Shown here piece by piece: positions 29,372 through 37,397 of a stretch of 64,000 bases of DNA (its first letter is position 1; the number at the start of each line of letters is the position of its first letter). The stretch is from Tuwongella immobilis (lineage in GTDB: Bacteria; Planctomycetota; Planctomycetia; Gemmatales; Gemmataceae): assembly GCF_901538355.1 (NCBI RefSeq), contig NZ_LR593887.1:620001-684000 (forward strand). The letters are read 5' to 3'. The position numbers and the translations under genes were made by a program. The notes under the pieces were generated by a model. That model saw nothing but the letters and a program-made list of their open reading frames with translations, had not been told where the DNA came from and ran no database searches.

Positions 29372-30363
29372 TTTTTCAACTCGCTTCGGCTGGGGTCTTC
29401 GCGTTGCATGATCAGCGATTCACCGGCTTGAAAGGCTTCCTGACGCATCACCAAATCGTTTTCTACGGCCACCCAGGTGCGGCCAACCAACTCTTCACCC
29501 GCGGTATACTCGATAATCCGACAGCGATCCGTGACCCCTTGCCAGAGCAAATCCCGCTGTTCGCTCAGCACTCGCGCCCGGAGAATCGGCCGCGTCGCAA
29601 TCGGCAGGTCAATCTTGGGCAGTTGATTCGGCTTCACACCGGAACTTTTCGACATCTCCTGAATCAACTGCGGAACTGCCGCCTGCATCGCATCCGCAAT
29701 CGGATCAATCAACGATTGTTCCCAGCTTTGCCCCGCTCGCAAGTCCCGAATCCGATTCAACGGCTGCAAGGGATTGATGACACTCCCGGATGGCACCGCC
29801 GTGGGTGGGATCTCCGGTTGAATTTCCCACTTCCCGAATGCACCATCTTTGGATCGCACAAGGATCTTCCAGGCGATCGTTGTATCAACCACCTTGCCGT
29901 GCAGATCCGCCTCAAACTGCATCGGTGGCAGCGTCACACCGCCTAAATTGAGGGCAATCGCCATCTTGCCCTGGGCGGCCGTCTCCCGAATGATCCCCGC
30001 CCGTGTCACCCGATTGCCGGTGTTCAAATCCGGAATCTGCACCTCCAACGTGCCAAAGCCAAGCAGCGGATATTCCAATTTGACTTGGTACATCCGTCCA
30101 ATCAGGCTGAAAGTATCATCTTCGGGGAAGTATTGTAATTTGGTGGCGGCTCGCCCAATTTCCTTGAGGCTGCCATCTTTTTCGAGCCGATGCAGCGACC
30201 ATAAGGTTTCCGGCGCAGCGGTCGTCGCTTCATCGCCAATATCGGTGCTCAGACTGGGGGGTTGTTCCAGAAAGTAGCGTGCGCCAATTTCACGCCAAAA
30301 TAACCAGCCTGCCGAAGCGAGCCAGAATGTCAGAATGGCACCAACAATCCATCGTGATGGCAT
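29368..30363 (-). CDS. Membrane-anchored unknown protein of the ABC operon
   Basis: The protein has 331 residues from ATG 30363, preceded by GAGG; ATG 30375 is an alternative. One N-terminal membrane helix (WIVGAILTFWLASAGWLFW) is followed by a large beta-rich domain outside the membrane, with no recognised motif. It is first in the operon with the ABC ATPase and permease, and couples by ATGA overlap. A likely role is an extracytoplasmic accessory protein for the transporter; this is position-based inference. Confidence 0.72.
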   Translation of the reverse strand: MPSRWIVGAILTFWLASAGWLFWREIGARYFLEQPPSLSTDIGDEATTAAPETLWSLHRLEKDGSLKEIGRAATKLQYFPEDDTFSLIGRMYQVKLEYPLLGFGTLEVQIPDLNTGNRVTRAGIIRETAAQGKMAIALNLGGVTLPPMQFEADLHGKVVDTTIAWKILVRSKDGAFGKWEIQPEIPPTAVPSGSVINPLQPLNRIRDLRAGQSWEQSLIDPIADAMQAAVPQLIQEMSKSSGVKPNQLPKIDLPIATRPILRARVLSEQRDLLWQGVTDRCRIIEYTAGEELVGRTWVAVENDLVMRQEAFQAGESLIMQREDPSRSELKK

Positions 30364-30587
30364 GCGCAACCTCATTCCACGAATGTGGATCCGCCCAGAC
30401 AGGGAGCCGCACCCCCATGATAGCCCGCAACCTCCGACTCCGCCAGCAGATAGTTCGCGATCCAATCGAACCCGCCACCGCCCCGCCGCTGCCCCGCTGC
30501 CTCATTGGTCCGCTCACCCCGAGATGGCCAACCACCCGCCCACCGACCTACTCGCAACTGAGCCGCCCGATTCCCCGCAGGATGCCC

Positions 30588-30616
30588 TTGACAGCCCCGC
30601 GAATGACCTTTAAGGT
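30588..30616 (+). promoter_or_regulatory. Promoter of the tRNA-Val gene
   Basis: TTGACA at 30588-30593, a spacer of exactly 17 bases and TAAGGT at 30611-30616 lie just before the tRNA 5' end at 30630. The -35 box and the next five bases (TTGACAGCCCC) are identical to those of the tRNA-Arg promoter. Confidence 0.8.
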
Positions 30617-30629
30617 AAGGTTATTGAGC

Positions 30630-30703
30630 GGGCGATTAGCTCAGTTGGTTAGAGTACTACATTGACATTGTAGGGGTCACTGGTTCGAGTCCAGTATCGC
30701 CCA
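30630..30703 (+). tRNA. tRNA-Val (anticodon GAC)
   Basis: A 74-base cloverleaf: acceptor GGGCGAT/ATCGCCC, D arm GCTC/GAGT, anticodon stem CTACA/TGTAG with loop TTGACAT (anticodon GAC), T arm ACTGG-TTCGAGT-CCAGT and discriminator A. CCA is not encoded. Confidence 0.96.
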
Positions 30704-30731
30704 ATGGAATGAGTCGCGAGGCTCCCCGATG

Positions 30732-30761
30732 AATCGCAGGACACCCGTCCTGCGATTTTTT
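30732..30761 (+). terminator. Rho-independent terminator after tRNA-Val
   Basis: An 11-bp perfect stem, AATCGCAGGAC at 30732-30742 with GTCCTGCGATT at 30747-30757, has a four-base loop and ends in six T residues, just downstream of the tRNA. Confidence 0.9.
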
Positions 30762-30903
30762 CGTTTTCCGATGCAGGTATCATTTCCAAGACAATCCCGG
30801 CTCGACCGATCGTGGGCGGAATCGTAAAAATCGTTTGGGCAGTTTTGGCCCTCGGTGGCGGTACTCGTTTCGGATCACCAACTTGGATGTTGAGGGATGG
30901 TCA

Positions 30904-31353
30904 ATGCCTTGGATCATCTTATCGATCAGTCTGGCGGTGTTGATGGGTGGTGTGTGGCTGATCGTGCTCACCTCTCGACGATATGGATTTCAACAGGCCG
31001 GTCAGAATATCTTCTCGCGAGCCGGTGCCCTGCTCACCGCCGGTGTGATGTTCATCATGGCTGGGTTGATTGCGGGATTATTCTCGATCTTCATCCTGCT
31101 GGCGGCTGCCGATCTGCGTCAAACCTGGAACGATGAGTTAACGAAGATGTTTGGTCGACCGCCAGACCGACTTGAACTCGACGATCCATACGCGGGCAGT
31201 TTGAGCGGCAGCAAGGGCTTGGCCTGGTTCGGTTCGGACTGCTACGAAATCCAATGCAAGGGCTCCAAGCTGATCCGCCGCGACGGCAAAGATTGGCGCG
31301 AATACGATCTCACCGCCACCCCAATCCCCATCCCCGAACTCCGCCGCGAATGA
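30904..31353 (+). CDS. Small membrane protein whose 3' end is duplicated
   Basis: The protein has 149 residues from ATG 30904 (GAGGGATGGTCA before it). Two membrane helices, at about 2-22 and 38-66, are followed by a soluble tail ending DLTATPIPIPELRRE. No family is recognised. The last 23 codons, the stop codon and two further bases form one copy of a 71-bp direct repeat, whose second copy lies at 33696-33766 beyond the RT insert. The gene itself is intact, so the insert sits directly after its stop codon without destroying it. Confidence 0.72.
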   Translation: MPWIILSISLAVLMGGVWLIVLTSRRYGFQQAGQNIFSRAGALLTAGVMFIMAGLIAGLFSIFILLAAADLRQTWNDELTKMFGRPPDRLELDDPYAGSLSGSKGLAWFGSDCYEIQCKGSKLIRRDGKDWREYDLTATPIPIPELRRE

Positions 31354-31355
31354 GG
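31285..31355 (+). repeat. 71-bp perfect direct repeat, left copy
   Basis: Starts GGCAAAGATTGGCGCG and ends with GCGAATGAGG. It covers the 3' end of the membrane-protein gene including its stop codon. Base-by-base comparison with 33696-33766 shows no difference over 71 positions. The flanking bases differ on both sides. Confidence 0.97.
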
Positions 31356-31470
31356 TCTTGCGGCAGTTATCGCTGCCCATAACGAACGACTTCGCAGGCT
31401 GTCTGGTGAGTTGATCGCTTCGAGATTGCCTTCGCATGTTCGACGGTCTATGATTGTTTTTACCAATGGA

Positions 31471-31514
31471 AATAACGAACAATTTCCGATTGACGGTATT
31501 GTTTAAGCGTTGTT
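31471..31514 (+). other. Bulged hairpin near the left end of the RT insert
   Basis: AATAACGAACAAT at 31471-31483 can pair with ATTGTT (31498-31503) plus CGTTGTT (31508-31514), leaving the four bases TAAG bulged and a 14-base loop. This gives 13 pairs including one G-U. The nine bases ATAACGAAC inside the stem also occur at 31379-31387, close to the boundary of the insert. It may be a recombination site or part of an RNA. Confidence 0.45.
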
Positions 31515-31769
31515 GTTAGTCACGGCTACTTGAAACAGACATTCATTTGGAGAGAACGGTATCAATCTTGGCTTCCGGATGGGATGTTGCATTTTTAGGG
31601 TAAGTCCGCATGAATAACAGACTGTCGCAAACCCTGAAGGGGCTATGGTCCGATCGTTCGGCAAAGATCAACTAGTTCAGATGGTTATGTTTTGTATTTA
31701 GTTATACTTTAATCGTAGTGCAGTTTGTTCTGGATGCTTCAGTGAGACAACGCCAAATCGTTATCATGG

Positions 31770-31938
31770 GAAAGCTGTTGGATTTGCATCATGCTTTCAT
31801 CTTTTGTGAATCAATTACGTCATACAAATACTGCATCGAGGTTCGGCAGTTGTCTAATTCTTCGCGAAATTAGACAACTGCTATTCGCTCATCGACAATA
31901 ATGCAGAATGGAATCCCGCAACCTCGTAGAAATTGTCG
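31770..31938 (+). ncRNA. Candidate structured RNA upstream of the reverse transcriptase
   Basis: Several pairings fall in the non-coding DNA before the RT gene. GAAAGC/GCTTTC is at 31770-31775 and 31793-31798. A perfect 14-bp stem, GCAGTTGTCTAATT at 31846-31859 with its complement at 31868-31881, has loop CTTCGCGA. CGACAAT/ATTGTCG is at 31893-31899 and 31932-31938. In addition CGAGGTT at 31837-31843 can pair with AACCTCG at 31920-31926 inside the last loop, which would make a pseudoknot. A TATACT box at 31703-31708 might start the transcript. Defence RTs such as DRT2 and DRT9, and retrons, use an RNA encoded just upstream as template or cofactor. Boundaries are guesses. Confidence 0.45.
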
Positions 31939-32012
31939 GGGGGCTCTGTAACGGAAGCTGATATTCGGCGAGTTGGGAATGCTGTAACATAAGCAAATGA
32001 GAGGGGATATAA

Positions 32013-33521
32013 ATGACCGAGACGACTCAGGTGGGCGATCTAAATGCTGTAGATCGCTCGGTTCTCGAAATGAGCTCGGCCGAGGCAAGAAAGTTCTTTC
32101 TAAAATCTGAGAGCTATTGTAATATTGGGTTGCCCAGTTATATTGATTTTTGCGGTATTCTTAGTTCGGCTAATGATGCTCTCTTAGACAAGAATTCGTT
32201 TGATGTGTGTCAAAAAGCCAAAGATTGTGATGATGTGAATTATACAATTGTCTCAAATAAGGATGGTCGATATGCTTGGAGGCCTTTTCAACTAATCCAT
32301 CCCGTGATTTATATTGCTTTGGTTGATACTATTACTCGGGAAGATAACTGGTTGATGATCGGTAATCGATTTAAGCAGTTGCAGTCGAAATACATTGAGT
32401 GTCTGAGCCTGCCACGAGAAGCCGCAGGAAGAAAAAAAGACAAAGCTGCTCAGATTACATTTTGGTGGCAACAAATCGAGCAAAAATCAATTGAGCTTGC
32501 ACTTGAGTATAATTATGTGTTCTTTGCGGATATAACGGATTGTTATGCGTCGATCTATACGCATTCAATTGCCTGGGCAATGCATGGAAAACCTTTTGCA
32601 AAGAAAAATCGACGGGATAATCGGCTGATAGGAAATGCTATCGATGTTCTTCTCCAGAATATGCGGTATGGACAGACGAATGGTATTGCTCAAGGCTCAG
32701 TTTTAATGGATTTTGTATCTGAAATTGTCTTGGCATATGCAGATAATCAGTTGGAAGAGGAACTGAAAAGCAATGGAGTAGTCAAGTATAAGATACTTCG
32801 GTATAGGGATGATTATCGTTGTTTTGTCGATAATCCCCAAACTGGGGAAGTGATTCTCAAAGCATTGACAAAAGTTCTTATTGATCTTGGGCTTAAGTTA
32901 AACACGAATAAAACAACAAATTCTGAATCAATCATCTCTTCAGTGATTAAGCCTGATAAGCTCAAATGGATGCGGTCGCGTCAGTATTCTGAGGATATGC
33001 AGAAGAATCTTTTGTTAATTCATGAACATGGAGTTGAGTTTCCCAATGCAGGAAGTGTGACTAAAGCACTTGTTGATCTCCATGAACGAATTTACTCTGC
33101 GGAATCGATCACTAGCCCATTGGTTTTAATTAGTGTAGTTGTTGATATTGCTGTGACAAGTCCGCATTGTTTTCCAGTTTGTGCTGGAATATTGAGTAAA
33201 CTGCTTAGTGTTCTTGATAGAGATAGCACTCGACTGGAAGTTATGGAGAAAATTAAAAATCGAATGCGGCAGTTTCCGAATACAGGTCATATGGAGATAT
33301 GGCTGCAACGAGTTAGCTATCCGATTTGTCAAAATTCAGATTATCAGGAGTCTATTTGTCGCATTGTCAAGAAAGAGTCTGTGTGTCTGTGGGGAAATGA
33401 TTGGATTACAGATTCAAATTTGAAATCATCAATTGATCCCGCCTTGATTGTGAATCACGTAGAATTAGATGGAATGAATAGAATCATTGTTCCAAGAGAA
33501 ATTAATCTTTTCTTCTATTAA
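32013..33521 (+). CDS. Reverse transcriptase of the unknown/defence-associated group
   Basis: The protein has 502 residues, with ATG at 32013 after GAGGGG. RT motifs are in order: an N-terminal segment AWRPFQLIHPVIY at about 88-100, motif A FADITDCY with Asp173, motif B GIAQGS at 224-229, motif C YRDD at 264-267 and motif D LGLKLNTNKT at 292-301. The remaining 200 residues are a helical C-terminal region without maturase, HNH or integrase features, as in Abi/UG/DRT reverse transcriptases. It lacks the NAxxH and VTG features expected of retron RTs. It stands alone in the A+T-rich insert, after a structured non-coding region. An antiphage role is plausible; the subgroup cannot be fixed by eye. 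Confidence 0.88.
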   Translation: MTETTQVGDLNAVDRSVLEMSSAEARKFFLKSESYCNIGLPSYIDFCGILSSANDALLDKNSFDVCQKAKDCDDVNYTIVSNKDGRYAWRPFQLIHPVIYIALVDTITREDNWLMIGNRFKQLQSKYIECLSLPREAAGRKKDKAAQITFWWQQIEQKSIELALEYNYVFFADITDCYASIYTHSIAWAMHGKPFAKKNRRDNRLIGNAIDVLLQNMRYGQTNGIAQGSVLMDFVSEIVLAYADNQLEEELKSNGVVKYKILRYRDDYRCFVDNPQTGEVILKALTKVLIDLGLKLNTNKTTNSESIISSVIKPDKLKWMRSRQYSEDMQKNLLLIHEHGVEFPNAGSVTKALVDLHERIYSAESITSPLVLISVVVDIAVTSPHCFPVCAGILSKLLSVLDRDSTRLEVMEKIKNRMRQFPNTGHMEIWLQRVSYPICQNSDYQESICRIVKKESVCLWGNDWITDSNLKSSIDPALIVNHVELDGMNRIIVPREINLFFY

Positions 33522-33695
33522 ACTGAATTGGTGTCTTGGTTACTTAATTAACATGGAATGATGACAGAAACTACACTCTTTGTTTTTATCGAAGTTGTGT
33601 CTCTTGCCACACTGGAACCTCAAATCTTGGTCACCGCTTATAGACCAGCGATGCTAGGTCGGAGCCGGGGGGCTACCGCAGGGGCAATGTTGCCT
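33522..33695 (+). other. 3' flank of the RT gene with clustered hairpins
   Basis: No gene is supported here. Near the right boundary there are three adjacent stem-loops: GACC/GGTC at 33643-33660; CGGAGCC pairing with GGCT-A-CCG at 33660-33678 around a GGGG loop; and GGCA/TGCC at 33683-33694. The last ends 1 bp before the second copy of the 71-bp repeat. They are G+C-rich in contrast to the rest of the insert. Confidence 0.45.
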
Positions 33696-33766
33696 GGCAA
33701 AGATTGGCGCGAATACGATCTCACCGCCACCCCAATCCCCATCCCCGAACTCCGCCGCGAATGAGG
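33696..33766 (+). repeat. 71-bp perfect direct repeat, right copy (fragment of the membrane-protein gene)
   Basis: Identical to 31285-31355. It reads as the last 22 codons and stop of the membrane-protein gene, without the rest of the gene, so it is a duplicated 3' fragment. The short frame that runs into it from the insert is not considered a gene. After it the sequence returns to the G+C content of the chromosome. Confidence 0.97.
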
Positions 33767-34002
33767 GACTTCCTCGAAACGATTCGCCCGTTATCTCCCG
33801 CATTGGGCCTGATTTTATTTAAGTTTAATCCACCGATTGACACGTTCGTTGTACATAACGCTTTGAATCGCAAGGACTTCCGTATTTAAGCTGATTCCAT
33901 GGGGGACGACGATGCTCGCCGAATCCATCGCCTTCAAGCCAGAAATGCGGGGCGGCGTGGACCGAACCGTTCCTCGCAGGAGGCGCGGCGATGCTGGGAC
34001 CA

Positions 34003-34455
34003 TCACCGGCGGATGAGGAGGCGGTTGCTGCGTTCGGTGAAGCCGAGGGATTCGTACAGGCGGCGGGCGGCGTGGTTGCGCGGGGAGACTTCGAGCATCA
34101 GGGCGACGTGGTCCACGCGACGATTGACGGTCAGCCACTCGAAGAAGCCGCGTCCGATGCCGCGACCGCGATGCGGGGCTTCGATGTAAAGTTCGTCGAT
34201 CATCAGAATGATGCCGCCGAATTCGTTGCTCCAATATGGAATCAACAGGGCGTAGCCAATCGGGAGTTCTTCCCAGATTAGGACAATTGTGCCCAGGTGT
34301 GGCTGGGTGAGCAGGGTTTCGATGGTGACCGGGAAGCGGTCGATCGGTGCGGGCGAACTGGGCGGGTCTTCCGCGTAAAGTCCGGCCATCATGGAACATA
34401 CGTTCGGCGACCAATGTCGGTCGGCCGTGGTCATGATGCGATATTCGATGCTCAT
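34003..34455 (-). CDS. GNAT-family N-acetyltransferase
   Basis: A 150-residue protein with the GNAT fold. Strand-turn GGIILMIDELYIEAPHRGRGIGRGF carries the acetyl-CoA loop (HRGRGIGRG), and NHAARRLYESLGF is the usual C-terminal signature. The substrate cannot be told from the sequence. Its ATG at 34455 overlaps the nagA stop codon by 4 bp, so it is the last gene of that operon. The 236 bp between it and the right 71-bp repeat show no gene. Confidence 0.9.
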   Translation of the reverse strand: MSIEYRIMTTADRHWSPNVCSMMAGLYAEDPPSSPAPIDRFPVTIETLLTQPHLGTIVLIWEELPIGYALLIPYWSNEFGGIILMIDELYIEAPHRGRGIGRGFFEWLTVNRRVDHVALMLEVSPRNHAARRLYESLGFTERSNRLLIRR

Positions 34456-35591
34456 GCCGATATTCTACCCGGAGGAACCGTCACCGATAAGGGGCCACCC
34501 GGTTCCCAATTGAAACCGACCAGATCGGCGGGGTGTCCCACGGCCAACTCCGGAATCGGCAACCCGAGGAGGCGGCGCGGTTGATCGCTCGCCATGGAAA
34601 TCGCTTCGGCTAGCGAAATGCCCGTCATTCGTAGCATCGTGCCAATGCATTGATCGGTGAAGACGCCGCTACCGGCCAAAAACGGAGTGCCGGGCACACC
34701 GATTCGCCCCGTCTCGGCAATCTCGAACTCGTTGCCCCACATGGAGTAACGTCCTGCGGGGAGTCCGGCGAGGCTGCTGGCGTCGCAGGTGATGATGAGC
34801 CGTTGCGGGGTCTTCACCCGCGTGAAGATGCGAACGAGTGTTTCCGGCAGGTGGAATCCATCCGGGATGATGCTGGCGTGCAGGGCATCGGTGCCGAGTT
34901 GTTCCCAAAGATAATTGTCATGGCGTGGGAGCATGGCGTGCGAGCCATTGCCCAGGTGGGTGCTGAGCGTGGCCCCGGCGGCGACGGCGTCCCGAATTTG
35001 GGCGGGGGTGGCTGCGGTGTGCCCGATCGCCACCACGACGCCACTGGCCACCACGCGTTCGATCAGGGGAATGGCTCCGGGCTGTTCCGGGGCGAGTGTC
35101 AGCAGACGAATTCGCCCACGAGCGGCATCTTGGAGCCGACAAAATTCGTCCCAATCCGGCGGGCGAACCTGATCACGCGGATGGGCCCCACGTGGACCAT
35201 CTTCCGATGATAAGAACGGGCCTTCCTGATGGAATCCGGCGATGCGTTGGGCCAATTCCGTATCTTGGTCCATCGCTTGGGTGAGGATGCGATAGCCGTG
35301 TGCGAAGGCGGCTTCGCTCGTTGTCACCAGTGTGGGCAGCAAGGCACCGATGCCGTGTGAGCGGCAGTGATGAATCACCCGGTGCACTTGTTCGATCGTG
35401 AGATCATGGGCGTTGAACGAGATCCCCAGCGCCCCGTTGATTTGCAGATCAAACCAAGCGGGGCTGACCCATTGGGCAACGTGGTCTCCCGCTTGGGGGG
35501 AGCCGGCGTGAATCGCCGTGATCCGCCCGTTCGCGGTTTCGATGCGGATGGGGGCACCCGTGCGATAGTCGTGAGCCGCAAGTGTCGGCAT
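34452..35591 (-). CDS. nagA: N-acetylglucosamine-6-phosphate deacetylase-like amidohydrolase
   Basis: The protein has 379 residues from ATG 35591; the upstream part of the long frame overlaps the kinase gene and is a shadow. It shows an amidohydrolase barrel with SPAWFDLQINGALGISFN near the N-terminus, QEGPFLSSEDGPRGAHP, AIGHTAATPAQIRDAV, THLGNGSHAML and PDGFHLPETLVR, which are the metal and substrate elements of NagA. The first metal motif reads DLQING instead of DxHxHG, a form also compatible with single-metal NagA enzymes. NagA hydrolyses GlcNAc-6-phosphate in amino-sugar use or wall recycling. It lies between a kinase gene and the GNAT gene. Confidence 0.85.
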   Translation of the reverse strand: MPTLAAHDYRTGAPIRIETANGRITAIHAGSPQAGDHVAQWVSPAWFDLQINGALGISFNAHDLTIEQVHRVIHHCRSHGIGALLPTLVTTSEAAFAHGYRILTQAMDQDTELAQRIAGFHQEGPFLSSEDGPRGAHPRDQVRPPDWDEFCRLQDAARGRIRLLTLAPEQPGAIPLIERVVASGVVVAIGHTAATPAQIRDAVAAGATLSTHLGNGSHAMLPRHDNYLWEQLGTDALHASIIPDGFHLPETLVRIFTRVKTPQRLIITCDASSLAGLPAGRYSMWGNEFEIAETGRIGVPGTPFLAGSGVFTDQCIGTMLRMTGISLAEAISMASDQPRRLLGLPIPELAVGHPADLVGFNWEPGGPLSVTVPPGRISA

Positions 35592-35628
35592 GGCAAGACT
35601 TTCTGTCGGTAAGCGCACCCGCGTCGGC

Positions 35629-37314
35629 TTACTTGCTTTCGGCGGGTGGTTCTTTGCGACGAACCAATTGGGCGAGTGCGTAGCCGCTGAGGATGGCGAA
35701 CAGCACCCCACCGCCGCCGGCCGCGAGCATGATGATGTCACGGCGATCCAGTTCGGTGAGCGGCCGTTCCTCGCGGCTGACCGCACCTTCGGGAGGCGGA
35801 ATCGGGATCAGTTCGACATCGACATCTTCCGGACGAACCATCGCGGGCGATTCGCCGGTTCCATCGCTGGCCTTGCGGCGCGGGGTGGCACCGGAGGTCC
35901 GAACTTTCTTGGTGTCGCCCGCGAGTTTGCCCACCGGAATCCCCTCGGCATCCAGTTCGGGAATGCCTTGCATGGTCGGTGCGTTGGCTGGCGCGGGTTT
36001 GGGTACGGGCAAGCGCGTGGTTCCGGACGGCACGGGATTGGCACCCGTTGCTCCGGACGTGGTCACCGCCGCCGTTTGCCGTGAGGATCGCATGGACGTG
36101 TTGGCATCGCCCAGCGGGCCGCCAATGGCTGCCATTCGCACCGCAGGCGAGACCCCGCCGGTATGTTGGCCGGATTGCAGCGCTTGCGTGTAAAGCGTGC
36201 TGGGCATCGCGCTCATCGGAGAGGCTCCCGGCGACGACATCAAAAAGATTTGCAGAGCTTGCGCGGCCCGTTCCGGGGTCGGGTAGCGCTGGTTGGGATC
36301 TTTCGCCATCATCCAGTTCAGCACTTGCTGCAAGCCGTCTGGCACTGGATTGATGAAGTCGCTGAGCGGACGCAACGGTTCGGTGGCATGCCGCAGCATT
36401 TGCGACATGATATTCGTATCCGGGAACGGCGGTTGGCCGGTGAGCAGATGGAATAGCACCCCGCCCAGCGAATAAATGTCCGCACGAATGTCAACAGCCG
36501 AGGCATTGCGGGCCTGTTCCGGGGCGAGATAGTCTGGCGTGCCGAGAATCACCCCTTCGGTGGTCAGCGGGTTCTCGTCGTTGGCGGCGTTCTCGTCGAA
36601 AATCTGTCGCCCCAGGCCAATATCGAGAATTTTGACCGTGCAATTCAGCGTCGTATCTGCTGTGGGTGTCGGCACTTGCGGATTGGGAATCAGCATCAAG
36701 TTGGATGGCTTGAGATCGCGGTGAATGATGCCGCGCTCGTGGACCTGCTGCAACCCCTGCAACACTTGGTAGACAATCCGCACCGCTTCGCCGACTGGCA
36801 AGCGCTTGCGACGATCAAGCACATCTTGGAGTGTCTCGCCTTCGAGATATTCCATGACGATGTAGTGCAGGCCGTCGGCTTCGCCAAGCTGGTACGCTCG
36901 CACAATGTTGGGATGATTCAGTTGCGTGGCAAATTTCGCCTCGCGCTGGAAGCGGGCGAACAGATTCGGATCGCGGGATTTTGACGGCGGCAGCACCTTG
37001 ATGGCGACAATTTGCCCGGTGGCATGCACCGCTCGATAGACTCCCGCCATGCGACCTTTGCCAACGCGGTCGAGCAGGCAGTAATCGTTCAGGAAGAAGC
37101 CTTCGGTGTGCCCCCGCGACAGCAGCGCAGCTTGATAATCCGTCAGGATCTTTTGTTGGATGAGATACTTCCGAAACGGATCGACTTCTTCGGTATCGCC
37201 GGCTTCGTTGCGATAGCGCGAGTAAATCGCCCGGGTTTCATCGGTATCCACAAGCCGGCTTTGAACGAGCAGCTTGCACATCTCCCGCACATTCGCGGGG
37301 GCGGCAGGGGGCAT
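35629..37314 (-). CDS. Membrane-anchored Ser/Thr protein kinase (first of a pair)
   Basis: The protein has 561 residues from ATG 37314 (GAGGAT upstream). Kinase motifs are GKGRMAGVYRA (glycine loop), VAIKVLPP, IIHRDLKPSNL and, for the DFG position, ILDIGLGRQ. DIG for DFG is common in planctomycete kinases and keeps the metal-binding Asp. YLAPEQARNASAVDIRADIYSLG completes the C-lobe. A Pro/Thr/Ala-rich linker follows, and a C-terminal membrane helix (IIMLAAGGGGVLFAILSGYAL). The catalytic domain would be cytoplasmic. It is 37 bp before nagA and 83 bp after the second kinase gene. Confidence 0.92.
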   Translation of the reverse strand: MPPAAPANVREMCKLLVQSRLVDTDETRAIYSRYRNEAGDTEEVDPFRKYLIQQKILTDYQAALLSRGHTEGFFLNDYCLLDRVGKGRMAGVYRAVHATGQIVAIKVLPPSKSRDPNLFARFQREAKFATQLNHPNIVRAYQLGEADGLHYIVMEYLEGETLQDVLDRRKRLPVGEAVRIVYQVLQGLQQVHERGIIHRDLKPSNLMLIPNPQVPTPTADTTLNCTVKILDIGLGRQIFDENAANDENPLTTEGVILGTPDYLAPEQARNASAVDIRADIYSLGGVLFHLLTGQPPFPDTNIMSQMLRHATEPLRPLSDFINPVPDGLQQVLNWMMAKDPNQRYPTPERAAQALQIFLMSSPGASPMSAMPSTLYTQALQSGQHTGGVSPAVRMAAIGGPLGDANTSMRSSRQTAAVTTSGATGANPVPSGTTRLPVPKPAPANAPTMQGIPELDAEGIPVGKLAGDTKKVRTSGATPRRKASDGTGESPAMVRPEDVDVELIPIPPPEGAVSREERPLTELDRRDIIMLAAGGGGVLFAILSGYALAQLVRRKEPPAESK

Positions 37315-37397
37315 CGGGGTATCCTCGAAGAGTGGGCAGATTATCCCAGTCAACCCGTGACGGTTCTCGGGTATTGTCGAAAATTCGATCGCGGACT

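Larger units (their letters stand above)
31356..33695. mobile_element. A+T-rich insert carrying a reverse transcriptase, bounded by 71-bp direct repeats
   Basis: This 2.34-kb stretch lies between two identical 71-bp repeats. It is visibly A+T-rich, with codon use (AAT, TTA, GAT) unlike the neighbouring genes. It contains a single protein gene (RT, 32013-33521), preceded by a long non-coding region with several stem-loops. No transposase, integrase or terminal inverted repeats of a known insertion sequence are seen. Recombination between the repeats would remove the insert exactly and leave the membrane-protein gene intact. Whether it moves by an integrase supplied in trans, by homologous recombination or through its own RT is unknown. 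Confidence 0.75.

Noticed and set aside
31379-31521. Possible integron attC site
   Set aside because: The ATAAC ... GTTAG ends and the bulged hairpin recall attC, but the RYYYAAC and GTTRRRY core boxes do not match, the hairpin is upstream of the gene rather than downstream, and no integron integrase is seen.
31770-33521. Retron (msr-msd plus RT)
   Set aside because: There is no clear a1/a2 flanking repeat or priming guanosine context, and the RT lacks the NAxxH and VTG marks and is much longer than usual retron RTs.
32013-33521. Group II intron-encoded protein
   Set aside because: No maturase X domain or HNH domain, no domain V-like hairpin at the 3' side, and the gene is not inside another gene.
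33558-33764. Short reading frame running into the right 71-bp repeat
   Set aside because: Its only recognisable part is the duplicated end of the neighbouring membrane-protein gene; the rest is non-coding hairpin DNA.
35592-35786. N-terminal extension of nagA
   Set aside because: It overlaps the kinase gene and has no family similarity; the ATG at 35591 fits the NagA start.
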